Source: Maribacter stanieri
Lineage (GTDB): Bacteria; Bacteroidota; Bacteroidia; Flavobacteriales; Flavobacteriaceae
Assembly (NCBI RefSeq): GCF_900112245.1
Contig: NZ_FOYX01000005.1
Location: forward strand, 68,363 to 132,362
Direction of reading: 5' to 3'
Length of the DNA stretch: 64,000 nucleotides
The notes below the pieces were generated by a model. It made no database searches. It saw only the letters and a list, made by a program, of their open reading frames with translations, and was not told the DNA's origin. The position numbers and the translations under genes are program-made. Shown here in pieces: positions 37,476-46,606 of the stretch (position 1 is its first letter; the number at the start of each line of letters is the position of its first letter).

Positions 37476-37501
37476 TTGTACGGCAACATTCATTATTTTT
37501 G
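37476..37501 (+). promoter_or_regulatory. Candidate promoter for aroQ (near-leaderless)
   Basis: TTG at 37476-37478 and TATTTTTG at 37494-37501 fit the -33/-7 pair, though the 15-base gap is short. The ATG begins 5 bases after the -7 box, so transcription would start at or next to it. Confidence 0.45.
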
Positions 37502-37505
37502 ATGT

Positions 37506-37922
37506 ATGAAGATTATCATAATTAATGGTCCCAACTTAAATCTTTTGGGAAAAAGGGAACCAGATGTATACGGAGCTGAAACTTTTGAAGATTACTTCTC
37601 AAAGCTACAATTCAAATTTAAAAACGTTGAATTAGAGTATTTTCAATCTAATATAGAAGGGGAGCTTATTTCTAAAATTCAGGAAAAGGGTTTTAGCTAT
37701 GATGGTATTGTTTTAAATGCTGCGGCATATACGCATACATCTGTAGGTATTGGAGATGCTGTAAAAGCAGTAGAAACTCCCGTTATAGAGGTGCACATAT
37801 CAAATACTCACAAGCGTGAAGAATTTAGGCATGTGTCTTATATTTCACCAGCTGCAAGTGGTGTAATACTAGGCTTTGGTCTTAAAAGTTATGATTTGGC
37901 CATTGAGAGCTTTTTGGTTTAG
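37506..37922 (+). CDS. aroQ: Type II 3-dehydroquinate dehydratase
   Basis: A 138-residue cytosolic enzyme that converts 3-dehydroquinate to 3-dehydroshikimate in the shikimate pathway. The N-terminal hallmark IIINGPNLNLLGKREPDVYG (residues 3-22) contains the catalytic Arg and Tyr22. NAAAYTHTSVGIGDAV (about 72-87) and EVHISNTHKREEFRH (about 98-112) supply the substrate-binding Asn and the catalytic His. Normal members have NPGAYTHTS; here Pro-Gly is Ala-Ala, a small variation. Length is standard for the dodecameric type II enzymes. It appears to be transcribed alone. Confidence 0.96.
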   Translation: MKIIIINGPNLNLLGKREPDVYGAETFEDYFSKLQFKFKNVELEYFQSNIEGELISKIQEKGFSYDGIVLNAAAYTHTSVGIGDAVKAVETPVIEVHISNTHKREEFRHVSYISPAASGVILGFGLKSYDLAIESFLV

Positions 37923-38034
37923 AACGTAAAACCTTTACGTTATTCAAAGCACTCTTTTTCAAATAATATAAAATATGTAGCTATTTTTTTGATGGTAGTG
38001 TGTATAAACTAACTACCGTAACTGAAGAATCACC

Positions 38035-38322
38035 TTAATCGGCTTTTTCAGTTCTTAAGTATTTTTCTTCTACATAAAAAGTTGCGAAGGGTAGAAGTGA
38101 TGCTATCCCAAATATAAATACTTTTTTAAAGCTCCATTTGTGTTTGAAACCTACGATTAGAGTAAGTGCAATAAAGGCAATAAAAAGCGCACCATGTGCA
38201 TAACCTACCCATTTATTGGGTTCAGGTATTTCTGCCCAATATTTTAAAGGCATGGTTATCCCGAACAACGCCAAATAGGAGATTCCTTCTAAAATTGCCG
38301 TTGCTCGAAATAATTTTAACAT
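38035..38322 (-). CDS. DUF3817 family membrane protein
   Basis: A 95-residue protein with three transmembrane helices: AILEGISYLALFGITMPL (about 8-26), YAHGALFIAFIALTLIVGF (about 41-60) and VFIFGIASLLPFATFYVE (about 68-86). The opening FRATAILEGISYL and the WVGYAHGALFIAF segment are characteristic of DUF3817, a family of small inner-membrane proteins without known function. It follows lpdA by 21 bases in the same direction and probably shares its transcript. Confidence 0.85.
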   Translation of the reverse strand: MLKLFRATAILEGISYLALFGITMPLKYWAEIPEPNKWVGYAHGALFIAFIALTLIVGFKHKWSFKKVFIFGIASLLPFATFYVEEKYLRTEKAD

Positions 38323-38343
38323 GTTATATAAAATTGTAATTAA

Positions 38344-39735
38344 TTATAAATGAATAACCTCGTCATATGCTGCTGCAACTGCTTCCATAACAGCTTCGCT
38401 CATAGTTGGGTGTGGGTGAATTGTTTTAAGTACTTCATGCCCCGTGGTTTCTAATTTGCGACCAAGAACAGCTTCAGCAATCATATCTGTAACACCTGCG
38501 CCGATCATATGGCAACCTAACCATTCACCGTACTTAGCATCAAAAATAACTTTTACGAATCCGTCAGAAGCACCAGAAGCTTTTGCTTTACCACTAGCAG
38601 AGAATGGGAATTTCCCTACTTTAATATCAATACCTTTTTCTCTTGCTTGTTTTTCGGTTAAACCAACAGAAGCAATTTCAGGAGAACAATATGTACAGCC
38701 AGGTATGTTACCATAATCTAATGGCTCTACATGCATTTCTGCTAACTTTTCAACACATAAAATACCTTCTGCAGATGCAACATGTGCAAGAGCCGGGCCT
38801 GGTGTAACATCACCAATAGCATAGTAGCCAGGTATATTTGTTTGGTAATAATCGTTAACCAAAATTTTATCACGATCGGTAGCGATACCTACATCTTCTA
38901 AACCTATATTTTCAATGTTGGTTTTGATACCTACAGCAGATAATACGATATCAGCTTCTAAAACTTGTTCGCCTTTAGCGGTTTTTACGGTTGCTTTTAC
39001 ACCATCACCAGATGTATCAACAGAAGTAACTTCTGCAGAAGTCATAATCTTAACGCCCGCTTTTTTGAAACTTCTTTCTAATTGCTTAGAAATATCTTCG
39101 TCTTCAACAGGTACTATGTTTGGTAAATATTCAACAACGGTAACTTCAGTTCCCATTGAATTGTAGAAGTAAGCGAATTCAATACCTATTGCACCACTAC
39201 CAACAACAATCATTTTTTTAGGTTGCTTATCTAAGGTCATTGCCTCTCTGTAACCTATTATTTTTTTGCCATCTTGTGGTAAGCTTGGTAATTCACGACT
39301 TCTAGCCCCAGTTGCAATAATGATATTATTTGCACTGTATTCAGTAGTAGTACCATCTTCAGCCTTAACTGAAACTTTCTTGCCAGCTTTTAAAGTTCCG
39401 TAGCCTTTAATAACTTCAATTTTATTCTTCTTCATTAGAAACTGAACACCTTTGCTCATTCCTTCGGCAACGCCACGACTTCTTTTTACTACAGTATCAA
39501 AATCCTTATCGGCACCATTAACTGTTAAACCGTAGTCTTCTGCATGCTTTAAGTATTCAAATACTTGTGCAGATTTCAATAAGGCTTTAGTAGGTATACA
39601 ACCCCAATTTAAGCAAACGCCTCCTAAACTTTCTTTTTCAATAACGGCAGTCTTAAAGCCTAATTGTGCAGCCCTAATAGCGGTAACATATCCACCAGGA
39701 CCACTACCTAAAACAATAATATCGAAAGTGCTCAT
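38344..39735 (-). CDS. lpdA: Dihydrolipoyl dehydrogenase
   Basis: A 463-residue FAD/NAD flavoprotein, the E3 subunit of pyruvate and 2-oxoglutarate dehydrogenase complexes and of the glycine cleavage system. The FAD motif is FDIIVLGSGPGGYVTAIRA, the redox disulfide GGVCLNWGCIPTK (Cys about 42 and 47), the NAD motif VVGSGAIGIEFAYF and the C-terminal catalytic pair is HPHPTMSEAV. The longest open frame begins 14 codons earlier, but a minus-strand -7 box (CAAAAATA on the plus strand) lies in that extension, so the internal ATG before STFD is chosen. No complex partner genes are adjacent. It is followed by the DUF3817 gene. Confidence 0.97.
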   Translation of the reverse strand: MSTFDIIVLGSGPGGYVTAIRAAQLGFKTAVIEKESLGGVCLNWGCIPTKALLKSAQVFEYLKHAEDYGLTVNGADKDFDTVVKRSRGVAEGMSKGVQFLMKKNKIEVIKGYGTLKAGKKVSVKAEDGTTTEYSANNIIIATGARSRELPSLPQDGKKIIGYREAMTLDKQPKKMIVVGSGAIGIEFAYFYNSMGTEVTVVEYLPNIVPVEDEDISKQLERSFKKAGVKIMTSAEVTSVDTSGDGVKATVKTAKGEQVLEADIVLSAVGIKTNIENIGLEDVGIATDRDKILVNDYYQTNIPGYYAIGDVTPGPALAHVASAEGILCVEKLAEMHVEPLDYGNIPGCTYCSPEIASVGLTEKQAREKGIDIKVGKFPFSASGKAKASGASDGFVKVIFDAKYGEWLGCHMIGAGVTDMIAEAVLGRKLETTGHEVLKTIHPHPTMSEAVMEAVAAAYDEVIHL

Positions 39736-39766
39736 ATTTTGATTTTTTGTAGTTTGAATTGAGGTG

Positions 39767-39774
39767 CAAAAATA
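39767..39774 (-). promoter_or_regulatory. Candidate -7 box for lpdA
   Basis: On the minus strand this reads TATTTTTG, matching TAnnTTTG, 31 bases before the lpdA ATG at 39735. Confidence 0.5.
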
Positions 39775-39879
39775 CAAAACCTAATTGAAATTGATTGTAG
39801 GTTTTTAAAATATGACCTTTAATAAGAAATTGTGATATTTTGAAAAGTATCTAGATGACCGATTATGAAACTATTAGAA

Positions 39880-39914
39880 AAAAACAAGAGGTCTATTTAG
39901 ACCTCTTGTTTTTT
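39880..39914 (-). terminator. Rho-independent terminator of msrB
   Basis: AACAAGAGGTCTA pairs with TAGACCTCTTGTT; a T-run follows on the minus strand (A-run on the plus strand). It lies 18 bases beyond the msrB stop. Confidence 0.85.
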
Positions 39915-39931
39915 AAAATGCTAACATGGAT

Positions 39932-40429
39932 TTATTCCGCAGGAACAAAATCTAAAGCAACACCGTTTATACAATGCCTTAAACCAGTAGGATTAGGACC
40001 GTCTTCAAAAACGTGGCCTAAATGACCGCCACATGTAGCACAGTGTTCTTCTGTTCTCTTGTAACCGATTTTATAATCAACATCATACGCTACATTACCT
40101 TTAATTTCTTCATAAAAGCTAGGCCATCCGGTACCAGAGTCAAACTTAGTATAGCTTTTAAAAAGAGGAGTTGCACATGCTGCGCAAACATAAGTACCTT
40201 TTTCTTTGTTCTTTAAAAGTTCGCTCGTAAAAGGGTTTTCTGTAGCAGCTTCACGCAGTACATAATATTGAGAATCGGTTAACTCTTTTTTCCATTCGCT
40301 ATTTGTCTTTTGAACGGCAAATTCTTTTTTCTGGCTGGGTTTAGTTTCCTTAGCCATTTCTTTTTCTTGTGAAGTACCCTTGCAACTAACAAAAAGTACT
40401 AAAAGTGCAATTGCTATTTTAAATTTCAT
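39932..40429 (-). CDS. msrB: Peptide-methionine (R)-S-oxide reductase, lipoprotein form
   Basis: A 165-residue enzyme that reduces the R epimer of methionine sulfoxide in proteins. The N-terminus is a lipoprotein signal (LLVLFVSC, Cys16), so this copy acts in the periplasm or at the outer membrane. The MsrB domain covers about 48-163. Four zinc ligands are present as two CxxC pairs (Cys82/85 and Cys130/133), and the catalytic Cys153 is in GLRHCINGVAL. No MsrA gene is next to it. It lies downstream of nothing else on its strand and ends at its own terminator. Confidence 0.96.
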   Translation of the reverse strand: MKFKIAIALLVLFVSCKGTSQEKEMAKETKPSQKKEFAVQKTNSEWKKELTDSQYYVLREAATENPFTSELLKNKEKGTYVCAACATPLFKSYTKFDSGTGWPSFYEEIKGNVAYDVDYKIGYKRTEEHCATCGGHLGHVFEDGPNPTGLRHCINGVALDFVPAE

Positions 40430-40526
40430 TTTTCAATTTTTTATTTCTGTCGATAAAATTATGTGTTCCTTTCAATGTACTGTATTTACGTAACTTTTAG
40501 GTTAAGGTTTTAAATAATATAAATAA

Positions 40527-40560
40527 AAAAAGTCTTTGATTAATAATCAAAGACTTTAAA
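40527..40560 (-). terminator. Rho-independent terminator of the collagen-like lipoprotein gene
   Basis: AAAGTCTTTGATTA pairs with TAATCAAAGACTTT almost without a loop; on the minus strand a run of seven T follows. It lies just beyond the stop at 40581. Confidence 0.78.
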
Positions 40561-40580
40561 TAGGTTAACTACATGGGGTG

Positions 40581-41144
40581 TTAATCTAATGTTACTTTTT
40601 GAATGCTTTCTTCAGATACACCTAAATGTGCCATTACAGAATTAATGTTAGAAGTGTCTAATTTTCCAGTTGTAGATTCTGCTGGTAAAACAGCAATTCT
40701 AAAAACTTGATTATCTGTATCGCCTGCTGGTAAAGTGGCAAGGTCAAAATCTGACTCCAAGAAAATATTTACATCAAAAAAAGTATAATCATAATTATAT
40801 TGAAGAAGCCCTTGATCTATAATTCTTGTCTGTGGCATTAGTCTCCATATGTCTACAGATTCACCATTTCCATCTTCGGTTACATCCCAAAGCATGTACA
40901 CTAATACAACATCGGTTTCAAAAACCTCTATACTTTGTGGAAACTCATAAAAGATAGAATAATCATTGTCTATTGTAAAAGTTCCTTCAATATCAACAAC
41001 CTGTCCTAATATATTAATTCCATCTGCACCATCTTGTCCTGGGGCGCCGTCAAATCCATCAAACCCAGCGGGTCCCTGTGGTCCTTCACATGATATAAAA
41101 AATATAGTAATTAGTGCTCCTAAAAATAAATTCAGTTTTTTCAT
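40581..41144 (-). CDS. Collagen-like lipoprotein
   Basis: A 187-residue lipoprotein (signal with IFFISC, Cys19). Directly after the lipid Cys lies a run of collagen-like Gly-X-Y triplets (GPQGPAGFDGFDGAPGQDGADG, about residues 21-42 in full), then a globular, beta-rich domain of about 140 residues (GQVVDIEGTFTIDNDYSIFY onward) rich in Asp, Glu and aromatic residues. The short collagen-like stalk with a C-terminal head suggests a trimeric surface or periplasm-facing protein; trimerisation is an inference. I do not recognise the head domain, though similar heads occur behind collagen-like linkers in many Bacteroidota. Confidence 0.8.
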   Translation of the reverse strand: MKKLNLFLGALITIFFISCEGPQGPAGFDGFDGAPGQDGADGINILGQVVDIEGTFTIDNDYSIFYEFPQSIEVFETDVVLVYMLWDVTEDGNGESVDIWRLMPQTRIIDQGLLQYNYDYTFFDVNIFLESDFDLATLPAGDTDNQVFRIAVLPAESTTGKLDTSNINSVMAHLGVSEESIQKVTLD

Positions 41145-41316
41145 AATGTTATAATTATTCGGTTTGAGATTAAATCTTGATTGTATGTTTCAAAAAGCGT
41201 TCCATTTTTGGTTTTTAGATATTTAAATCGGATATTAACTGCTATATTTTCAACAAAAATGAATTGAAGTCGACCGTCTTTAAAAGATGATTAGCTTTAC
41301 CAAAATAACCTTTTAT

Positions 41317-43212
41317 ATGCCTAACGTAATAGTTCACTCATTATTCACTGATTTTGATATCAATCTTTTTAAGGGAGGTAAGCATTATCGACTCTATGAA
41401 AAACTGGGTTCGCATTTAGTTGAAGTGGATGGCGTAAAAGGAACTTATTTTGCCGTTTGGGCTCCATCTGCGAAAACAGTTTCTGTTGTAGGTAATTTTA
41501 ATTCTTGGGATGTTCAAGAGCATCAACTAAATGTTCGCTGGGATTCTAGTGGTATTTGGGAAGGCTTTATTCCTAATATTGGAAAAGGTGAAATCTATAA
41601 GTATAAGATACAATCTAACAATAATGATATTTGGACAGAAAAAGCAGATCCTTTTGCTAAATATTGCGAACATCCACCAAATACAGCATCTATTATATGG
41701 ACTTCTGAGCATGATTGGAAGGATGACGCTTGGATGGGTTATCGAAAAGACAAAAACGGTTTAGATAAACCTTACTCCGTTTATGAGGTGCATTTAGGTT
41801 CATGGAAGAAAAATGCGGAGAATAAATTTTTAACCTACAAAGAGTTTGCAATAGACCTAGTTGATTATGTGAAGGAAATGGGGTATACCCATGTAGAATT
41901 CATGCCAATTATGGAGTATCCTTATGATCCGTCTTGGGGATATCAATTAACAGGATATTTTGCGCCTACATCAAGGTTTGGATCACCAGAAGATTTTAAA
42001 ATGTTGGTAGATACTTTTCATCAAAATGACATTGGTGTAATTTTAGATTGGGTACCATCTCATTTTCCAGAAGATGCTCACGGACTTGGTTTCTTTGATG
42101 GTTCTAATTTATATGAACACCCAGATAGAAGAAAAGGCTACCATACAGATTGGAAGAGTCTCATTTTTAATTATGGAAGAAATGAAGTTAGGGCATTCTT
42201 AATAAGCAATGCTATCTTTTGGTTGGATCAATTTCATGTAGATGGTTTACGAGTAGATGCGGTTGCATCTATGTTGTATTTAGATTACTCTAGAGAAGAA
42301 GGGGAGTGGGAGCCAAATATATATGGTAATAATGAAAATTTAGAGGCAATATCTTTTATTAGAGAATTGAATGAGGCGGTGTATACCAATTTTGATGGTG
42401 TACAGACAATTGCCGAAGAATCCACTGCTTTTTCTGGAGTATCTAAACCTGTAGCACATGGCGGGTTAGGCTTTGGAATGAAATGGATGATGGGCTGGAT
42501 GCATGATACGTTACAGTTTTTTCAAAAAGAACCAATATATAGAAAGCATCATCAGAATGATTTAACCTTCAGTATGACCTATGCTTTTACAGAGAACTTT
42601 ATGTTGCCGTTTTCCCATGATGAGGTGGTTTACGGAAAGCAGTCATTAGTATATAGAATGCCAGGTGATGAATGGCAGCGATTTGCAAATTTGAGGTTGT
42701 TATTCGGGTACATGTTTACCCACCCAGGAACTAATTTAATGTTCATGGGCGGCGAATTTGGACAAACTGCAGAGTGGAATTTTGAAACAAGTTTAGACTG
42801 GCATTTATTGCAATATGATGGTCATAAAGGCATACAAGATTTTGTAAAAGATCTAAATCATTTGTACAAAGGGTCTCCTGCGTTATATGAAAAGCAGTTT
42901 AGTCCAGAAGGTTTTCAATGGATAGATTATAGTGATCATGAAAATTCTGTATTGTGCTATGTTCGTAAAGGGCATGATATTAAAAACGATTTAATTATAG
43001 CATGTAATTTTACACCTATACCCAGAGAAAATTATAGAATAGGTAATCCTAAAAAAGGAAAACTTAAAGAGGTTTTAAATAGTGATAACGCCAAGTATGG
43101 TGGAGGCGGCAATGTGAATAATAAAATAAAGAGCTCTACCAAGCCTTTTCACGGACATGAGAAGTCGATTGAAATAACGATTCCGCCTTTAGGAATTGTG
43201 ATACTGAAATAA
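41317..43212 (+). CDS. glgB: 1,4-alpha-glucan branching enzyme
   Basis: A 631-residue GH13 enzyme that makes alpha-1,6 branches in glycogen. The start is set at the ATG before PNVIVHSLFTDFDINLFKGG, because this is where the family aligns; an ATG ten codons upstream is possible. The CBM48 domain (about 20-115) is followed by the catalytic barrel with WGYQLTGYFAPTSRFG. The three catalytic acids agree in spacing with E. coli GlgB: Asp314 in GLRVDAVAS, Glu367 in IAEEST and Asp435 in the SHDEVV motif. The protein is shorter than E. coli GlgB (728) because it lacks the N-terminal extra domain. It precedes a GH31 gene by 84 bases. No glgA or glgC is in the window. Confidence 0.95.
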   Translation: MPNVIVHSLFTDFDINLFKGGKHYRLYEKLGSHLVEVDGVKGTYFAVWAPSAKTVSVVGNFNSWDVQEHQLNVRWDSSGIWEGFIPNIGKGEIYKYKIQSNNNDIWTEKADPFAKYCEHPPNTASIIWTSEHDWKDDAWMGYRKDKNGLDKPYSVYEVHLGSWKKNAENKFLTYKEFAIDLVDYVKEMGYTHVEFMPIMEYPYDPSWGYQLTGYFAPTSRFGSPEDFKMLVDTFHQNDIGVILDWVPSHFPEDAHGLGFFDGSNLYEHPDRRKGYHTDWKSLIFNYGRNEVRAFLISNAIFWLDQFHVDGLRVDAVASMLYLDYSREEGEWEPNIYGNNENLEAISFIRELNEAVYTNFDGVQTIAEESTAFSGVSKPVAHGGLGFGMKWMMGWMHDTLQFFQKEPIYRKHHQNDLTFSMTYAFTENFMLPFSHDEVVYGKQSLVYRMPGDEWQRFANLRLLFGYMFTHPGTNLMFMGGEFGQTAEWNFETSLDWHLLQYDGHKGIQDFVKDLNHLYKGSPALYEKQFSPEGFQWIDYSDHENSVLCYVRKGHDIKNDLIIACNFTPIPRENYRIGNPKKGKLKEVLNSDNAKYGGGGNVNNKIKSSTKPFHGHEKSIEITIPPLGIVILK

Positions 43213-43296
43213 CTTGTAATAAATAGGTCTTCGTTTAGACCACTATAAGGTATTTCTGTAGTACTATTAATTTGATATTTTTTAATTCATAAGTTA

Positions 43297-45699
43297 ATGA
43301 TTACAAATACAGAGCTTGAATATAAAGGTAATTTATATCCAAACCACATCGTTGAATTTTCACAAGACTCAGATAAAATATACTTCACGACAGACAACGG
43401 TGTTGTCTTACAAATAACAATTTTAAGGGGTAGTATAATACGTTTTAGATACGCTACCAATTATAACTTTGAGCCAGATTTTTCTTATGGTATAGACCCA
43501 GACGCCACTATGGGTTATAGTAAGTTAGAGGTAGTGGAGAATGATACGGAATATATAATATCTACTGCAAGGCTAAATATACTGGTAGATAAAAAAACAT
43601 TACGTACTCAAATTTCAGATTTAGAAGGTACTATTATAAATGAAGATGAACTAGGTTTTCACTGGGAAGAAAACTACGAGTATGGTGGTAATACTGTAAA
43701 GCTTAGTAAAATAACGCAATCTGGAGAAAGTTTTTACGGCATGGGAGATAAAGCCATGCATAGTAATTTAAAAGGAAAAAGAGTAGAAAATTGGGTGACC
43801 GATCAATTTGCTTTTGCTAAAGAGCAAGACCCATTATATAAAGCAATTCCGTTTTACGTAGGCTTAAATAAAGGTAAAGCTTACGGTATTTATTTTGATA
43901 ACAGTTTTAGAACTGGTTTTGATTTTTCACAAGAACGTAGAAACATAACTAATTTTTGGGCAGACGGTGGCGAGATGAATTATTATTTCATTTTTGGTCC
44001 AGATATGTCAAAAGTGGTAAGCTCTTATTCTAGTCTTACCGGTACTCCAGAATTGCCTCCAATGTGGGCATTAGGTTTTCATCAGTCTAAATGGAGCTAT
44101 TATCCAGAAAGTAATGTAAAAGAAATAGCTAGTGATTTTAGAAAACATCGAATTCCGTGTGATGCCATTTATTTGGATATAGATTACATGGATGGGTTTA
44201 GATGTTTTACATGGGATAAGAACCATTTTCCAGATCCTAAAAGGATGATAAGCGAATTGGAAGAAGATGGCTTTAAAACCGTAGTAATGATTGATCCAGG
44301 TATAAAAGTGGATCGAGATTATTGGATTTATAATGAAGCTTTAGAGAACGATTATTTTTGTAAAAGGGGAGATGGACCGTTAATGCATGGTAAGGTGTGG
44401 CCTGGAGAATGTAATTTTCCTGATTTTACCAACCCTGCAGTCAGAGAATGGTGGGCAGAATTATATAAAGAATTTATGTCTGACCTAGGTGTACATGCCG
44501 TCTGGAATGATATGAACGAACCAGCGGTAATGGAGGTACCTACAAAAACAGCCCCTTTAGATACAAGACATAATTATGATGGTCACCCTTGTACGCATAG
44601 AAAAGCGCACAATGTATATGGAATGCAAATGGTTAGGGCTACTTATGAAGGGGTCAAAAAATATGTATATCCTAAAAGACCATTCGTAATAACAAGAGCT
44701 GCATTTGCAGGAACACAAAGATATTCTTCTACGTGGACAGGAGATAATGTGGCTACATGGGAACATTTGTGGATAGCCAACGTACAGGTACAACGCATGT
44801 GCTTAAGTGGCTATTCTTTTGTGGGGTCTGATATTGGTGGATTTGCAGAACAACCAGATGGCGAACTATTTGCTAGATGGGTACAATTAGGAATATTCCA
44901 TCCATTTTGTAGGGTACATTCAAGTGGAGATCATGGTGATCAAGAACCATGGTCGTTCGGTTCTGAAATTACTGATATCGTAAGAAAATATGTGGAACTA
45001 CGGTATCAATTATTACCTTACTTATATACTATGTTCTATAAGTACACGAAAGAGAACATTCCAATGGTGCAGTCTTTAGTGTTTTTTGACCAAGAAGATA
45101 GTCAGACGCATTTTAGAACAGATGAGTTCATTTTTGGTGAAAAAATATTGGTGTGTCCAATACAAGAGCCCAACGCGCAAGGTCGTAGAATGTATATACC
45201 ACGTGGAGACTGGTATGATTTTTGGACTAACGAACATGTAACAGGAGGCAAAGAAAAATGGGTGGCTGCAGAGATAGACATGCTTCCGATTTTTGTAAAA
45301 GCTGGAGCTATAATTCCTAAATATCCTGTTCAGCAATATGTAGGGGAAAAGAAAATTGAAGAATTAGTTTTAGAAGTATATTATAAAGAAGGTACAGAAG
45401 CTTCTGAGGTATATGAAGATGCAAATAATGGTTATGATTACAAAAAGGGTAGGTATTCTTTAAGTAATTATAAATTGACGGGTAAAGAGAATTCCCTGAC
45501 CATTCAGTTGTTTAAAGACGGTACTTTTGATACTGAATATGAGATGGTAAGGTTAAGTTTTCATGGTTTGCCTTTTGAGATTGTGAATGTTATGGTTGAT
45601 AATGAGGAAATCTCAATAGAGAGTTTATCTGTAAATAATAGTGATGATTTACGAATAAACAAAAACTTTACTTTATTGCATTTATCAGGAAAACAATAA
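43297..45699 (+). CDS. Glycoside hydrolase family 31 alpha-glucosidase
   Basis: An 800-residue GH31 enzyme. The N-terminal beta domain (about 25-235) is followed by the catalytic barrel (about 240-590) with the nucleophile Asp405 in WNDMNEPAV and the acid/base Asp483 in TWTGDNVATWEHL. C-terminal beta domains (about 600-790) include the DUF5110-like part. LPPMWALGFHQSKWSYYP at the barrel start is typical of alpha-glucosidases acting on maltose-like sugars. No signal peptide is seen, so it is cytosolic and should act on intracellular maltodextrins, agreeing with glgB just upstream. Family and residues are clear; chain-length preference is not. Confidence 0.93.
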   Translation: MITNTELEYKGNLYPNHIVEFSQDSDKIYFTTDNGVVLQITILRGSIIRFRYATNYNFEPDFSYGIDPDATMGYSKLEVVENDTEYIISTARLNILVDKKTLRTQISDLEGTIINEDELGFHWEENYEYGGNTVKLSKITQSGESFYGMGDKAMHSNLKGKRVENWVTDQFAFAKEQDPLYKAIPFYVGLNKGKAYGIYFDNSFRTGFDFSQERRNITNFWADGGEMNYYFIFGPDMSKVVSSYSSLTGTPELPPMWALGFHQSKWSYYPESNVKEIASDFRKHRIPCDAIYLDIDYMDGFRCFTWDKNHFPDPKRMISELEEDGFKTVVMIDPGIKVDRDYWIYNEALENDYFCKRGDGPLMHGKVWPGECNFPDFTNPAVREWWAELYKEFMSDLGVHAVWNDMNEPAVMEVPTKTAPLDTRHNYDGHPCTHRKAHNVYGMQMVRATYEGVKKYVYPKRPFVITRAAFAGTQRYSSTWTGDNVATWEHLWIANVQVQRMCLSGYSFVGSDIGGFAEQPDGELFARWVQLGIFHPFCRVHSSGDHGDQEPWSFGSEITDIVRKYVELRYQLLPYLYTMFYKYTKENIPMVQSLVFFDQEDSQTHFRTDEFIFGEKILVCPIQEPNAQGRRMYIPRGDWYDFWTNEHVTGGKEKWVAAEIDMLPIFVKAGAIIPKYPVQQYVGEKKIEELVLEVYYKEGTEASEVYEDANNGYDYKKGRYSLSNYKLTGKENSLTIQLFKDGTFDTEYEMVRLSFHGLPFEIVNVMVDNEEISIESLSVNNSDDLRINKNFTLLHLSGKQ

Positions 45700-45704
45700 C
45701 TTTG
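45676..45704 (+). promoter_or_regulatory. Candidate promoter for the M48 protease gene
   Basis: TTG at 45676-45678 and TAACTTTG at 45697-45704 are 18 bases apart, a good -33/-7 pair. It straddles the GH31 stop, and the M48 ATG is 31 bases downstream of the -7 box. Confidence 0.55.
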
Positions 45705-45735
45705 TAGCTTATACCATTAACTTTAAAATAAGGAC

Positions 45736-46545
45736 ATGAAAAAATTATTATTAATAGTACTAGTCTTTATAGGCGTTTCAGCCTGTAAAGTAAACCCTTT
45801 TACAGGGCAGAAAACTTTGAACTTTTATCCAAACAGTCAAGTGTTTCCATCTGCATTCGCACAATATGATCAGTTTTTAACTGAAAATAAAGTAGTAACA
45901 GGTACAAGCGATGCTCAAATGATTACAAGGGTAGGGCAACGTATTTCTTCTGCGGCAGAGCGTTGGTTAACTGCAAATGGTTACCCAGGTTACTTAAAAG
46001 ATTATTCTTGGGAATACAATTTAGTAAACGATGAGACTGTAAATGCTTGGTGTATGCCAGGTGGTAAAATTGTATTTTATACAGGAATATTACCTATTAC
46101 CCAAACTGAAACAGGTGTTGCGGTAGTTATGGGGCACGAAGTTGCACATGCTTTAGCAGACCATGGAGCACAACGTATGAGTGCTGGTACTTTACAACAA
46201 GTAGGAGCTGTTGCCGGTAATGTAGCAATTAAAAATCAACAAACTTTAGGCTTATTTAATCAGGCTTATGGTGTGGGTACACAGTATTTAGGTATGTTAC
46301 CTTTTAGTAGAGGTCACGAAACTGAAGCAGATAGAATTGGATTACAAATTATGGCCATTGCAGGTTACGATCCTTACGAAGCAGCAGAATTGTGGAAACG
46401 CATGAAGGCAAACAGCGGGGGCCAAGCACCACCAGAATTTATGAGTACGCACCCTTCTAATGATACAAGAATTAATAATCTAACAGCTTGGGCACCAGAT
46501 GCCGCGGCAGAAGCAGCTAAATTTGGAGTGACTAAATTCCAATAA
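45736..46545 (+). CDS. M48 family zinc metalloprotease lipoprotein
   Basis: A 269-residue lipoprotein (signal with LVFIGVSAC, Cys17) with a Ste24/LoiP-like M48 domain. The zinc motif HEVAH has His134, Glu135 and His138, and the third ligand is Glu197 in HETEADRIG. The remainder has the usual NDETVNAWCMPGGKIVFYTG strand before the active site. Such lipoproteins (LoiP/YggG, BepA relatives) take part in outer-membrane protein quality control. A strong promoter-like pair lies in front and a terminator directly behind, so it is transcribed alone. Confidence 0.95.
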   Translation: MKKLLLIVLVFIGVSACKVNPFTGQKTLNFYPNSQVFPSAFAQYDQFLTENKVVTGTSDAQMITRVGQRISSAAERWLTANGYPGYLKDYSWEYNLVNDETVNAWCMPGGKIVFYTGILPITQTETGVAVVMGHEVAHALADHGAQRMSAGTLQQVGAVAGNVAIKNQQTLGLFNQAYGVGTQYLGMLPFSRGHETEADRIGLQIMAIAGYDPYEAAELWKRMKANSGGQAPPEFMSTHPSNDTRINNLTAWAPDAAAEAAKFGVTKFQ

Positions 46546-46570
46546 AACGTTAAGGATTATTGTATATTGA

Positions 46571-46602
46571 AGCCGTTCAGAAATGAACGGCTTTTATTTT
46601 TT
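46571..46602 (+). terminator. Rho-independent terminator after the M48 gene
   Basis: AGCCGTTCA pairs with TGAACGGCT around a four-base loop and is followed by a T-rich tract. It ends only a few bases before the ATG of the next gene. Confidence 0.85.
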
Positions 46603-46606
46603 ATAT

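Noticed and set aside
37921-37941. Perfect 8-bp hairpin (AACGTAAA/TTTACGTT) after aroQ as a terminator
   Set aside because: No T-run follows on either strand; it overlaps the end of the gene and may be chance.
37994-38017. GGTAGT/ACTACC inverted repeat between aroQ and DUF3817
   Set aside because: Six-base stem with a 12-base loop and no T-run in either direction; not a convincing terminator.
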